This document shows positions 1 through 8,352 of a stretch of DNA of 39,808 nt, piece by piece (position 1 is the stretch's first letter; every line of letters starts with the position of its first letter). Location: NCBI GenBank assembly GCA_964540815.1, contig CAZIOH010000059.1:1-39808 (forward strand), given 5' to 3'. A program made the translations under genes and the position numbers. The DNA is from CAZIOH01 sp964540815. GTDB lineage: Bacteria > Myxococcota_A > Polyangia > Fen-1088. A model generated the notes under the pieces. It was given only the letters and a program-made list of their open reading frames with translations, did not search any database and was not told where the DNA came from.

Positions 1-54
1 AGCTTGAGGTGCTAGCGGTTAACAGCCATCGGGGTTCAAGTCCCCGTCCTCGCA
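1..54 (+). tRNA. 3' part of a class II tRNA, probably tRNA-Leu (cut by window edge)
   Basis: The T arm is intact: a 5-bp stem CGGGG/CCCCG around the loop TTCAAGT (30-46). It is followed by the 3' acceptor strand TCCTCGC (47-53) and discriminator A54. Before it lies a long variable arm (about 8-30) that can fold as GGTGCT against AGC(C)ATC with one bulged C. Long variable arms occur in Leu, Ser and bacterial Tyr tRNAs. Discriminator A argues against Ser, and the implied 5' acceptor GCGAGGA fits Leu better than Tyr. The anticodon lies outside the window, so the identity is inferred. CCA is not encoded. Confidence 0.75.
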
Positions 55-62
55 CAGCAGGC

Positions 63-95
63 AAACCCCGAATCATTTCATATGGTTCGGGGTTT
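63..95 (+). terminator. Intrinsic terminator after the tRNA
   Basis: A perfect 10-bp stem (AAACCCCGAA at 63-72 pairing with TTCGGGGTTT at 86-95) closes a 13-nt loop, and the T run continues at 93-96. It begins 9 bases after the mature tRNA end, the usual place for tRNA transcription termination. Confidence 0.8.
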
Positions 96-298
96 TGTCT
101 TTCTGGGGTCGGCGGCGACGGGGAGGGCCCGGAAGGCTCGGTGTGGCCGGAATTTCTGCCGCATTAGCAGCGGCAGCGGCAGCGCGGATGAGGCAAGCCG
201 GGGGACAGACCGAGTCGAGGGCCGTGCGGACGGCGTCGCTGATAGGCAGCTCACGGCTGACACTCCAGTCGGGACACCGCCAACCCGATTCCCGAGGG

Positions 299-1972
299 AT
301 GAAGATCAGCGTTGGCGGGCGCATCATGGTGGTGGTAACGGCGGCGGTGGTCGGAATGCTCGGGGTAGGCGCATCGCTCGGTCTGGCGCTTCATCGCAAC
401 GTCGCAGGGTACGAACGGCTGGTGGCCTCGCAGGTCGAACGCGCTGGCCAGGCGCGACAGCTCCAGCTCGAATTCAAGAAGCAGGTCCAGGAATGGAAGG
501 ACATCCTCCTGCGCGGGCATGATCCCGTCGCTCGCGACAAGTACGTGGGCCACTTCCGGGAGCGCACCGCGGCGGTGCGTGGTCAGGTCGCGGCGCTCCT
601 GGCGAGCGAAACGGCACCGAGCCGGCTGTCGCTGCTGCGAGCGTTCACCGACGCCCATACCACCCTCGGGACGGCGTACGATGGCGCCCTGGCGATCTTC
701 GTGTCGGCTGCGGGCACGAACTACCGGGAGGCCGACGCTCTCGTCAAGGGCCGCGATCGGGCGGCGACGGATATCCTCGACGGCTTCGTCGAGGATTTGA
801 CCAGGGAGCGCGACGCCCGGGCCAGGGCGCTCTCCGAAGCCGCCCGGGACTCGCAACGAACCATGCTTCTCTTCGGCCTGCTCGCGGCGGCCGCGCTGAT
901 CGTGCTCGGCGTCGTGACGGTGCGTCGCCTGCGCCGCCAGCTCGACAGGTTGACCCACAACCTGCGTGCCATCGCCGAGGGGGATGGCGACCTCACCCAG
1001 CGCATCGCCGTCGACAGCGACGACGAGCTCGGCGAGATGGCGCATGCCTTCAATCAGTTCGTGGTACGCATCGAGCGGACGGTCGCCGCAATCGGCGCGT
1101 TGGCGCAGACCCTGTCCGCCGCGGCCGAGGAGTTCACGGCCGTCAGTCGCCAGCTGGCCTCGAACGCACAGGCAACGAACGACCGGGCGGGGTCGGTAGC
1201 GGCCGCCAGCGAGGAGATCACCCAGAACGCGAGGACGGTGGCGGCAGCCTCCGAGGACATGAGCGCCGGCATCGTGGCCATCGCGCGCAGCACCTCCGAG
1301 GCCGAGCGCGTGGCCGCGGACGCGGTGGCCAGGACCGCCAGCACCAACGAGACGGTGGCGCGCCTCGGTCAGAGCAGCATCGAGATCGGCGCCGTCATCA
1401 AGGTCATCACGGCGATCGCCGAGCAGACCAACTTGCTCGCGCTCAATGCCACCATCGAGGCCGCGCGGGCGGGAGAGGCGGGCAAGGGCTTCTCGGTGGT
1501 GGCGAGCGAGGTCAAAGAGCTCGCCAAGCAGACCACCAAGGCGACCGAGGACATCGAGGACAAGGTCCGTCAGATCCAGAGCAACAGCAGAGGCGCGATC
1601 GACGCCATCAGCCAGATAGGGGTCACCATCGGCCGGATCAGCGACCTTCAAACCAGCGTCGTCACCGCGGTGGAAAGGCAGGCGTCGAGCTCGAGCGAGA
1701 TCGGTCGCAACATCTCACACGTGGCCCAGGCGAGCTCGGACATCAGCGACAACATTTCCAAGGTCGCCGAGGGAGCCGCCAACACCTCGGCGGGCACGAG
1801 CCAGACGGAGGCTGCCTCGATGGAGCTCGCCCGGATGGCGAGTCAGCTGGAAGCGCTGGTGCGACAGTTTCGCTACCACGAGGATGCCGCGACCGAGTCG
1901 CCCACGAGAGGCGCGGCGGCGCCGGGGTCTCGTCCCGGCGCCGTTAGGCCTCGGATCTACGCCGTTCGCTAG
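299..1972 (+). CDS. Methyl-accepting chemotaxis protein
   Basis: A transmembrane chemoreceptor of about 557 residues that would signal to a CheA/CheW array. The order is: first membrane helix at about residues 8-31; an alpha-helical periplasmic segment of about 155 residues (four-helix-bundle type); second membrane helix at about 187-209; HAMP; and a long coiled-coil signalling domain. The hairpin tip carries the near-universal kinase-contact sequence EQTNLLALNATIEAARAGE at about 375-393. I chose ATG299 because the membrane helix begins right after it. An in-frame upstream extension to 95 is Arg/Ala-rich and does not look like receptor sequence. The SD is poor: GAGGG lies almost against the ATG. 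The ligand cannot be read from the sequence. No che genes are adjacent, so it is an orphan receptor. A 244-base stretch (55-298) separates it from the tRNA and holds no other gene I can support. Confidence 0.93.
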   Translation: MKISVGGRIMVVVTAAVVGMLGVGASLGLALHRNVAGYERLVASQVERAGQARQLQLEFKKQVQEWKDILLRGHDPVARDKYVGHFRERTAAVRGQVAALLASETAPSRLSLLRAFTDAHTTLGTAYDGALAIFVSAAGTNYREADALVKGRDRAATDILDGFVEDLTRERDARARALSEAARDSQRTMLLFGLLAAAALIVLGVVTVRRLRRQLDRLTHNLRAIAEGDGDLTQRIAVDSDDELGEMAHAFNQFVVRIERTVAAIGALAQTLSAAAEEFTAVSRQLASNAQATNDRAGSVAAASEEITQNARTVAAASEDMSAGIVAIARSTSEAERVAADAVARTASTNETVARLGQSSIEIGAVIKVITAIAEQTNLLALNATIEAARAGEAGKGFSVVASEVKELAKQTTKATEDIEDKVRQIQSNSRGAIDAISQIGVTIGRISDLQTSVVTAVERQASSSSEIGRNISHVAQASSDISDNISKVAEGAANTSAGTSQTEAASMELARMASQLEALVRQFRYHEDAATESPTRGAAAPGSRPGAVRPRIYAVR

Positions 1973-1985
1973 CAGCTCCGCCGCC

Positions 1986-2007
1986 ATGAGGGGGTCGCCC
2001 CCCTCAT
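1986..2007. terminator. Bidirectional terminator-like hairpin between convergent genes
   Basis: ATGAGGGGG (1986-1994) faces CCCCCCTCAT (1998-2007) across a 3-nt loop, forming a very GC-rich stem midway between the stop of the chemoreceptor (1972) and that of the convergent outer-membrane protein (2028). There is no T run on either strand, so the call rests on stem strength and position. Confidence 0.5.
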
Positions 2008-2027
2008 CGAGCGCGGCGACCGTCAAG

Positions 2028-3563
2028 CTAGAACAGGAAGAAGCCCGAGAACTGCCCGCGGTGGTTCTTCACCACGTCGTTGTTGGCGAAGGTCTCTCGG
2101 TAGTAGGCGTACTCGGCCCCGAACCGGAGCGCAGGGGTCACGTTCCAGAAGAGGTTGCCGTCGGCCCACTGCACCTTGGTGAAGACCGCGGTCGGCGCGG
2201 CGCCGAAGGAGGCGATGTTGTCCGACTTCATCTGCGAGACATTGGCGGAGATGAAGAAGCTCCCCGACGGGGGCAGGTAGTACTGGAAGCCCGCGAGGAA
2301 GCTGGTCCAGTTGATGGTGTGCAAGGCGCCGGTCGCGTCGTAGGTGACGAGGCCATTGTCGATGTTGGGGGTGAAGGTCGGCGCGGGGGTGGCCATGCCT
2401 GGGTTGGGCACGGCGGGATAGGTCACGCCGCCCGTGAACCCGGTGTACTGATCGTTGAACCCGCTGCCGGTCTGGAACGACCCGTTCAGGGTCAGGGCGT
2501 TGCCGATGTGCCCCGCCGTCGCCGGGATGACCGGAATCATGCCATCGACCGACACGCCCCACCCCATCTTGGAATTGCTGCCCGGAACGGTCCCAGCCGC
2601 GGCCGGAAGGAATTGCAGCACCTTGAACTGCCGCGCCAACCCGGAGACGCCAATGCTGAGGCCATCCACCGCATTTCCCGCGCCACCGCCGGCGGTGTGC
2701 ACCCCCTTCCAGTTGTTGATGACGAGCTTGAGCCCGCCCTGCCCGTCCGGGACGCCGGCATCCCTCTGAGGGGGACGGACCGCCGCCGCCGCCAGCTCGA
2801 CGCTGATGGCATCGCTCTTGAAGAGGTGCGAGAGCTTGAACTGGGCCGTGCGACCGAAGAGCTCCCCGGGGACGCCCTGGATCTGGACGGTCAGCGGGAA
2901 GAACGTGGTCTGCCAGCCGAACAGGTTCCACGTCTGGCCGAAGAGAAGATCGACGTAGTCACTCTCCATCTTCAGGAAGACGTGACGAACCCGCATGCCG
3001 GTGTTGTTCCAGAACGCCGCCTCGCTGACCCCACCTGCCACCTGCTGGAAGGTGGGAGGCGCGTTGCCGAGCCAATCCACCTCCACCTGACCACTCACCC
3101 GCACTCCCTCGACTTCGGGTGCCGCGATCTTGAAGCCGAAGCGAGAGTTCCGGATGCTCTCGGTCCATCGATGGTTCCCGGTGGCGCCGCCGTAGGCCAC
3201 CGGGCGCGGCAGGACGGGGATGCCCCCGGCGTCGTTCAGGCCCTCGGTCGAATCCCAGATCGCGTCACCTTCGAGGAATCCATAGAACGTCGCCGCCCAC
3301 TTCGACTTCATGACCGCCATGTCGGCGGGTGCCGCCGGGGCCGGTGCGGCCGCGGGGGATGGTGGTGGCGCCGGGGGCGTCGCAGCCACGGCTCGCTCGG
3401 GGGGCTCGGCGGGCTCCACGGCCTCCGCAGCCGCGGCAGGCTCGGCCCCCGCAGCTGCCGGGGCGCTCGTCTGGGCAAAAGCCGGGTATTCCCAGGCCGT
3501 TGCGCCGAGTGACAGAAACATTCCCGCGACCAAAACCCATCTCACGCGTCCGATCTCAGTCAT
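2028..3563 (-). CDS. Outer-membrane porin-like beta-barrel protein
   Basis: About 511 residues. The N-terminal signal peptide runs through VLVAGMFLSLGATAWEYPAFA. An Ala/Pro/Glu-rich linker (to about residue 80) follows, then a region with alternating hydrophobic/polar strands and many aromatic residues, ending in FSGFFLF. A C-terminal Phe after alternating aromatics is the signature read by the BAM machinery. The stretch FYGFLEGDAIWDSTEG and later GFKIAAPEVEGVRVSGQVEVD resemble general porin/DcaP-like barrels. ATG3563 is chosen over the in-frame GTG at 3569 because GGAGG lies 7 bases before the ATG. It probably acts as a diffusion channel, but the substrate is unknown. The family is inferred from barrel features, not from a diagnostic motif. 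Confidence 0.75.
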   Translation of the reverse strand: MTEIGRVRWVLVAGMFLSLGATAWEYPAFAQTSAPAAAGAEPAAAAEAVEPAEPPERAVAATPPAPPPSPAAAPAPAAPADMAVMKSKWAATFYGFLEGDAIWDSTEGLNDAGGIPVLPRPVAYGGATGNHRWTESIRNSRFGFKIAAPEVEGVRVSGQVEVDWLGNAPPTFQQVAGGVSEAAFWNNTGMRVRHVFLKMESDYVDLLFGQTWNLFGWQTTFFPLTVQIQGVPGELFGRTAQFKLSHLFKSDAISVELAAAAVRPPQRDAGVPDGQGGLKLVINNWKGVHTAGGGAGNAVDGLSIGVSGLARQFKVLQFLPAAAGTVPGSNSKMGWGVSVDGMIPVIPATAGHIGNALTLNGSFQTGSGFNDQYTGFTGGVTYPAVPNPGMATPAPTFTPNIDNGLVTYDATGALHTINWTSFLAGFQYYLPPSGSFFISANVSQMKSDNIASFGAAPTAVFTKVQWADGNLFWNVTPALRFGAEYAYYRETFANNDVVKNHRGQFSGFFLF

Positions 3564-3669
3564 GTGCACGCCTCCCTGTTGGCGGGCGCATCATGAACAT
3601 AGCTCGATGGCAGTCACGTCACGTCAATGTGGCGAATTGGTGAACTTCCTGGCGGAAGGGGCGCGCCCG

Positions 3670-5058
3670 TCAGCGCATGTACGCCGTCAGCGCCGGGATG
3701 CCGAGCTGCCGGAGGGCATCGTGCACGATGGCGGCGATCGCGTTCGCGCCGGCGACGTTGGTGTGGGTCACCTGGCCGTTGAAGTACGTTTGCACCGCGC
3801 TCGGTCCGACGCCGTTCAGCCAGGTCGTGGTGAGGGCGGTCAGGTCGATGAAGGGAGCCCCGGTCTCCGTGGCCACCTGCTTGACCACCATGGGCAGGTT
3901 CACGCCCGCCGAGTTGATGTGCTGGGGGCCGAGCGTGTTGCCGTTGAACTGGGCGCGCGATATGGGCGAGAGCAGCAGCGGGAACCCGCCGAGGGCCCGG
4001 GTCTGGGTCACGTAGGCGGTCATGTTGTCGTGAAAGGCCTTCTCCGAGGTGGTCTTGTCGTTGTGCCCGAACACCGCGAACACCCAGTCGCCCGGCTTGA
4101 GCGCGGCCTTGATGGCCCCGAAGAGCTTCGCGTTTCCGAGGAAGCTCCCCGAGCTCTCCCCCGAGTCGGCGTAGTTGGCCACCGACACGGGGTAGTCGAA
4201 GAACTGGGGCAGCGACTGGCCCCATCCGCCGAGTCCAGCAGGTTGATCGCAGGTGGTCGAATCACCGGCGATGTAGATCATGAACGGCTTCGCTGCCGGG
4301 GCATAGCCGATGCCCTTCAGCTGCGGAGCCGCCCCCGAGAAGTACACGTCGAGGCCAGGCGTGCCGTTGCTGGGGCGCATCTCGACGGGCTCGCCCTCGG
4401 GCTGGCGGACGTTCACCGTGAACGAGAACATCTTCGTCTCGCCGGCGGCCGTCATGACCGACGGCAACATCACCCGCCCCTGCTCGGCCTGCGCGATGGT
4501 GGTGCCGGCGGCGGCGCCGCCGAGCAGGACCGTGACGTCGTAGTTCCCGGTTGGCCCGCCAAAGCTGCAGCGAATCGGGCTCGTTCCCGTGCACTTCATC
4601 AGGGCCGCCGGATCCAGCGCCGGCGCCGGACCTGCCGGCGGCGGCGGCGGCGCCGAGCCCCCGGCGTTCCCTGCGGCAGTGCCGCCCACCGACGTGCCCG
4701 TGCCTGCCCCCGTCCCCGCGCCGGACTGGCCGCCGCTTCCGGTCCCGCCCGGCTGCCCGGAGACACCGCCCGTGCTCGGTGCGGTCCCGCCGCTGGCCTG
4801 GGACGACCCGCCGGTGGCCTGGGCGGCGGCGCCTCCCGATCCGCTGACCGCTCCCCCCGAACCGGCCCCCGGACCGCCGTTCGTGCCGCCGGTGCCGTTC
4901 GACGTTCCTCCAGATCCGGTCGCCGAGATCCCACTGGTCCCCACCGGCACCGGAGCTCCGCCGTTATCCGAGGAAGACCCGCAGGCTCCCGAGACGAGCA
5001 TGGGGAGGATGCCGGCGAGGATGCGGACGTTCTTCGTGGCCCCGAGAAATGGCTTCAT
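3670..5058 (-). CDS. Lipoprotein SGNH/GDSL esterase, rhamnogalacturonan acetylesterase-like
   Basis: A 462-residue exported lipoprotein. The signal ends in LVSGAC with acylation at Cys26. A Gly/Ser/Thr-rich linker spans about 27-150, and an all-beta domain of carbohydrate-binding character covers about 155-250. The hydrolase domain follows, with block I GDST (nucleophile Ser267), block III GHND (331-334, oxyanion residues) and block V THTN with catalytic His432. This fits enzymes that remove acetyl groups from pectic rhamnogalacturonan, in keeping with the PL9 lyase at 8313-10253. One oddity: the residue three before His432, Asp in the fungal RGAE triad (DxxH), is Gln429. The enzyme may use another acid or a dyad. 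ATG5058 has GGAAGG 9 bases upstream and sits just before the signal peptide; the longer reading to 5277 has no such signal. Confidence 0.85.
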   Translation of the reverse strand: MKPFLGATKNVRILAGILPMLVSGACGSSSDNGGAPVPVGTSGISATGSGGTSNGTGGTNGGPGAGSGGAVSGSGGAAAQATGGSSQASGGTAPSTGGVSGQPGGTGSGGQSGAGTGAGTGTSVGGTAAGNAGGSAPPPPPAGPAPALDPAALMKCTGTSPIRCSFGGPTGNYDVTVLLGGAAAGTTIAQAEQGRVMLPSVMTAAGETKMFSFTVNVRQPEGEPVEMRPSNGTPGLDVYFSGAAPQLKGIGYAPAAKPFMIYIAGDSTTCDQPAGLGGWGQSLPQFFDYPVSVANYADSGESSGSFLGNAKLFGAIKAALKPGDWVFAVFGHNDKTTSEKAFHDNMTAYVTQTRALGGFPLLLSPISRAQFNGNTLGPQHINSAGVNLPMVVKQVATETGAPFIDLTALTTTWLNGVGPSAVQTYFNGQVTHTNVAGANAIAAIVHDALRQLGIPALTAYMR

Positions 5059-5191
5059 GTGTTCTGGCCTTCCGGATGGGAGTTCGCCCGTGGCGGGGGC
5101 AAGACCGTGAGATACGCCACATGACCCTACCGAACCCGATGAACAGAGCGACACAACCGCGCCCGCGCCGATGCGATCGATACATCGCGTC

Positions 5192-5214
5192 ATCGGGACA
5201 TGAAATCGGGACAT
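5192..5214. repeat. Two direct 10-bp repeats upstream of the esterase gene
   Basis: ATCGGGACAT occurs at 5192-5201 and again at 5205-5214 with a 13-base period. Next to it is the inverted repeat GCGAT/ATCGC around 5173-5188. The pair lies about 135 bases upstream of the esterase start (5058) and downstream of the DUF4188 stop (5305), within a 246-base stretch (5059-5304) holding no gene I can support. Direct half-sites at about one helical turn are typical of response-regulator or activator sites, but no known consensus is recognised. Confidence 0.35.
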
Positions 5215-5304
5215 CGAGAAGACACCCGCGGTGCTCGCACCCGAATGGAGCGGGCGTCGACTTTCACCCGCGGGCATGGGCCGCCACGGCCCCGCATCGC
5301 GTCC

Positions 5305-5811
5305 TCAGCTCGGCTGCCCGTCGGGCGAGATCGGGGCATCGGTCCCGTCGGTCTCGCCGAGGCGGCCCCGCGCCGTGGCGTGCACACCGGTGGCATCCAG
5401 GGTCTTGCTGGCCTTGGCGAGGCCGAAGAGCGGCATGTTGTTGTAGATCGCCTCGTACTGCCCCGCCTTGACCAGATAGGTCTCGTGCCAGATCCCGATG
5501 TCTCCGCGCGAGCCAATCTTCCGGTTGAACTCGACCCAGTAGGGGTAGTGGACCTTGTCGCGATCGCGGGCGTAGGCGACGAGCTGCGCGGCCGAGCGCC
5601 AGTACTGCACCAGCACGCCGAACCCCAGCATCTGATGGCCGAGAAAACCGGAGCTCGGGTTGGCCTCGAGCTCCTTGATCATCTTCGGCATGGTGCTGAC
5701 GAACCAGAGGTGCAGGGGGAGCTTCCACCAGCGGTTGATCCGAGCCCCGATCAGGAAGACCACGAAGTCACCTTCGATCTGGGCCGCGACCCGCCGGTTG
5801 ACCGTGCTCAT
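5305..5811 (-). CDS. DUF4188 family protein (monooxygenase-like)
   Basis: A 168-residue soluble protein matching DUF4188 across nearly its whole length: an opening strand DFVVFLIGARINRWWKL, then MPKMIKELEANPSSGFLGHQ, LVQYWRSAAQLVAYARDRDK, and WHETYLVKAGQYEAIYNNMP followed by FGLAKA. The family has a ferredoxin-like dimeric alpha/beta-barrel fold and is often named monooxygenase or aldoxime-dehydratase-like by similarity. No biochemical role is established. The C-terminus (about 150-168) is acidic and disordered. It lies 100 bases downstream of the cardiolipin synthase gene on the same strand and could be cotranscribed. The SD before ATG5811 is weak. Confidence 0.8.
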   Translation of the reverse strand: MSTVNRRVAAQIEGDFVVFLIGARINRWWKLPLHLWFVSTMPKMIKELEANPSSGFLGHQMLGFGVLVQYWRSAAQLVAYARDRDKVHYPYWVEFNRKIGSRGDIGIWHETYLVKAGQYEAIYNNMPLFGLAKASKTLDATGVHATARGRLGETDGTDAPISPDGQPS

Positions 5812-5911
5812 GGACCGATGATCAATCCCCGGCCGCGTGGGATCAAGTGCGTGCTCCCAGCCGCCTCCAGGGGGTCCGAGGCCCGAGGCCTCGTCCCGGA
5901 AGACATCGGTG

Positions 5912-7375
5912 CTACACGAGCGGGGCGAGCAGGCGCGCCAGAGTTTGCAGGGCCCCCATGAGCTTGCCCGCCTCGGGAACCCCGCGTGAAGCGGAGGCGC
6001 AGGTGGTCTCGAACCAGGTGGCGAGCCAGCGGGCCTCGTCGGCGCCGTAGAGCAGCAAGGCGACCTCGTAGTCGAGGTAGAGGCTCCGCAGATCGAAGTT
6101 CGCCGACCCGACGACCGCGAGATCCTCGTCGACCAGCACGGCCTTGGCGTGCAGCATGCCGGGCCCGAACCGGCGCACGTCCACCCCGACGCGCCCGAGA
6201 TCGCGCAGCAGCGATGCCGCCACGAAGTCCGCCAGGCGATGATTCGAGCGCCCAGGGACCACCACCCGTACCTCGACCCCGCGCCGCGCCGCCAGCTCGA
6301 GCGCCTTGTAGAGCGAATCGTCGGGCACGAAGTAGGGCGTGGCGATCCAGACCCGCTCGCGGGCCCCGAAGACGGCTTGCAGGAGCACGTCGTAGAGCGA
6401 ATCGTCGGGGCGGTCGGGTCCGCTCGGAACCACCTGCGCCAGGGCCCCGCCCGGTGCCGCCGCGAAGACCGTCGGTGCCGCGGCGGCCGGTGGTGCGGAG
6501 CTCCCGGTGCCCGCGGGCGCCGGCCCCTCCGCGGGCGAGGTGGCGGCGCGCCCCACCGCGAAGCGCCAGTCGGAGCGGAAGATGCCCTCCAGCGTGGCCA
6601 CCGGGGGGCCCTCGATGGCGAGCGCGAGATCGCGCCAGCGCCCCTCGAAGGGCCGCGGGCCCATGTACTCCTCGGCGAGGTTCATTCCCCCGAGGACCGC
6701 GCGCTTTCCGTCGAAGATGGCGATCTTCCGATGGTTGCGCAGGTTCGCGCGACCCCGAAAAGGCAGGTGCAGGAGCGGCATGAAGCGCGCCACCTTGCCG
6801 CCCGCCGCCTCGAGCGCGGCCACCAGCCCATGGGGCGCCCGGTAAAAGAGGAGATCGTCGATCAAGAGCTCCACCACCACGCCCGCCTCGGCCCGCCGGA
6901 CCAGGGCGGACAGCACCGCCGCGCCGGTCTCGTCGCTTCCGACGAGGTAGGTCACGATACGAATCGACCGTTCGGCGCCCTCGATTGCCTCGATCATTCC
7001 GCGGAAGGCCTGTTCGCCGTCGGAGAACCAGCGCAGAAAGGACAGGTGACTCGGGGCGGGGATGTCCGGGCCGAGCACGGACTCCACATCCACGTTGGGG
7101 CGGCGGCCGGTGTTCACCTGCACCCGCGCCCGCGCCCGCGCGCTGCCCAGCGTGAGCACGCCCTTGGCCGCCACGCGCCCCCGGAACTTGCGTCCGCCGA
7201 AGACGGCGTAGAGGGGGATCCCGACGTAGGGGATCAGCACCAGCGCCAGCAACCAGGCGAAGGCGCTCCCCGTGGGCCTGCGCTGGCGCAGGACCGACGG
7301 CGCGAACAGCGCGGCCACCCCGAGGCCCGAGAGCCACAGCGCGTGGTGCACCAGAAATACCCAGATGACGGTCAT
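5912..7375 (-). CDS. cls: Cardiolipin synthase (phospholipase D family)
   Basis: A 487-residue membrane-bound phosphatidyltransferase joining two phosphatidylglycerol molecules into cardiolipin plus glycerol. Two N-terminal membrane helices (about 3-27 and 38-59) form the usual PLDc_N hairpin. Both HKD motifs are complete: H215-K217-D222 in NHRKIAIFD and H409-K411-D416 in LHAKAVLVD, each followed by the conserved GGMN or GSANFD. The insert between the catalytic halves (about 275-325) is Ala/Pro/Gly-rich and longer than in E. coli ClsA. It starts divergently from the Anbu gene across about 160 bases that contain an inverted repeat (7426-7443). DUF4188 lies downstream. Confidence 0.93.
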   Translation of the reverse strand: MTVIWVFLVHHALWLSGLGVAALFAPSVLRQRRPTGSAFAWLLALVLIPYVGIPLYAVFGGRKFRGRVAAKGVLTLGSARARARVQVNTGRRPNVDVESVLGPDIPAPSHLSFLRWFSDGEQAFRGMIEAIEGAERSIRIVTYLVGSDETGAAVLSALVRRAEAGVVVELLIDDLLFYRAPHGLVAALEAAGGKVARFMPLLHLPFRGRANLRNHRKIAIFDGKRAVLGGMNLAEEYMGPRPFEGRWRDLALAIEGPPVATLEGIFRSDWRFAVGRAATSPAEGPAPAGTGSSAPPAAAAPTVFAAAPGGALAQVVPSGPDRPDDSLYDVLLQAVFGARERVWIATPYFVPDDSLYKALELAARRGVEVRVVVPGRSNHRLADFVAASLLRDLGRVGVDVRRFGPGMLHAKAVLVDEDLAVVGSANFDLRSLYLDYEVALLLYGADEARWLATWFETTCASASRGVPEAGKLMGALQTLARLLAPLV

Positions 7376-7425
7376 CGCCCGGCCTGGCCTCGCCCTCGCC
7401 TCGCCAGTGTTCTGGCTCTGGTGCT

Positions 7426-7443
7426 GGCCCGGCCTGCCGGGCC
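7426..7443. promoter_or_regulatory. Perfect inverted repeat in the cls/Anbu divergent region
   Basis: GGCCCGG (7426-7432) and CCGGGCC (7437-7443) flank a 4-base spacer, about 50 bases upstream of the cls start and 94 bases upstream of the Anbu start. It could be an operator for either gene or a short hairpin. In GC-rich DNA such repeats also arise by chance. Confidence 0.3.
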
Positions 7444-7536
7444 CGAGTGTACCCGGCCCCGGTCGTCGCGGCAGCGTCGCCGGTGCGGTATGACTCGAGG
7501 ACGCATGCGCACATCGATTGGCAGGGAGCAGGCGCC

Positions 7537-8352
7537 GTGACCTACTGCGTGTCGCTCAAGGTCGAGGCCGGGATGGTCTTCGCGGCGGACTCGCGAACCA
7601 ACGCCGGGTTCGATCAGATCAGCACGTTTCGCAAGATGGGGGTCTACGAGCGGCCCGGAGAGCGCTTCATGGTGCTGCTCTCGGCCGGGAACCTCTCGAT
7701 CTCCCAGTCGGTCCGCGAGTGGTTGCAGGTGGAGCGATACGCGGCCGAGTTGCCTGGGCACACCACCATCTGGAACGCCAAGAGCCTGTTCGATGCGGCC
7801 CAGGTCCTGGGGAGCATCGTGCGACGGGTGTACGATCGCGACGGGCCGGCGCTGCGGGCGGCCGGGATCGACGCTGGGTGCACGCTGATCTTCGGGGGCC
7901 AGATCAAGGGAGAGGGTATGCGCCTGTTCCTGGTGTACTCCACCGGCAACTTCATCGAGGCCACCGCCGAGACCTGCTACTTCCAGATCGGGGAGTCGAA
8001 GTATGGCAAGCCGGTGCTCGACCGGATGCTGGTGCCGACCACTCCGCTTCCTGAGGCGACCAAGTGCGCGCTCGTGTCGATCGATTCGACCTTGAAGTCG
8101 AACCTGTCCGTCGGGCTGCCGATCGATCTCGTGGTCTATCGCGCCGACGCCCTGCAGAGCGACGCGCTCGTCTGCATCGACGAGAACAACCCGTATTTTG
8201 CGATGATCCGGCGGTCCTGGGGGGAGCGGCTGCACGCCGCGTTCGAGGCCATCGACAACCCCGACTGGGACAAGCTCGAGGGAAGCCAGCCGCTGCGCGT
8301 GCGATCCGCCCGCTACGAGGAGATCACCAAGCACCGCCCTTCGACCGACTGA
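7537..8352 (+). CDS. Anbu-type proteasome-like peptidase (ancestral beta subunit, BPH)
   Basis: A 271-residue Ntn-hydrolase of the bacterial proteasome-homologue family. With GTG7537 as initiator, the second residue is Thr in TYCVSLKVEAG, so removal of Met exposes the catalytic Thr1 without a propeptide, as in Anbu and HslV. Asp17 (ADSRTNAG) and the Lys at about 32 (TFRKM) complete the usual Thr/Asp/Lys set. GGGAG lies 9 bases before the GTG. A longer in-frame reading from 7447 would bury the Thr and is rejected. Anbu operons commonly carry a transglutaminase-like protein, an ATP-grasp-like protein and an alpha-E protein. Here only a transglutaminase of this type appears, 6 kb downstream (14063-15058). 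The last 40 bases overlap the 3' end of the convergent PL9 gene. Confidence 0.9.
   Translation: MTYCVSLKVEAGMVFAADSRTNAGFDQISTFRKMGVYERPGERFMVLLSAGNLSISQSVREWLQVERYAAELPGHTTIWNAKSLFDAAQVLGSIVRRVYDRDGPALRAAGIDAGCTLIFGGQIKGEGMRLFLVYSTGNFIEATAETCYFQIGESKYGKPVLDRMLVPTTPLPEATKCALVSIDSTLKSNLSVGLPIDLVVYRADALQSDALVCIDENNPYFAMIRRSWGERLHAAFEAIDNPDWDKLEGSQPLRVRSARYEEITKHRPSTD

Noticed and set aside
251..1651. Long minus-strand open frame opposite the chemoreceptor
   Set aside because: Composition is Arg/Gly/Leu-rich mirror of the receptor codons with no domain; an artefact of GC-rich DNA.
1884..3512. Long plus-strand frame opposite the porin-like gene
   Set aside because: No start context or recognisable protein; the minus strand has a signal peptide, SD and barrel C-terminus.
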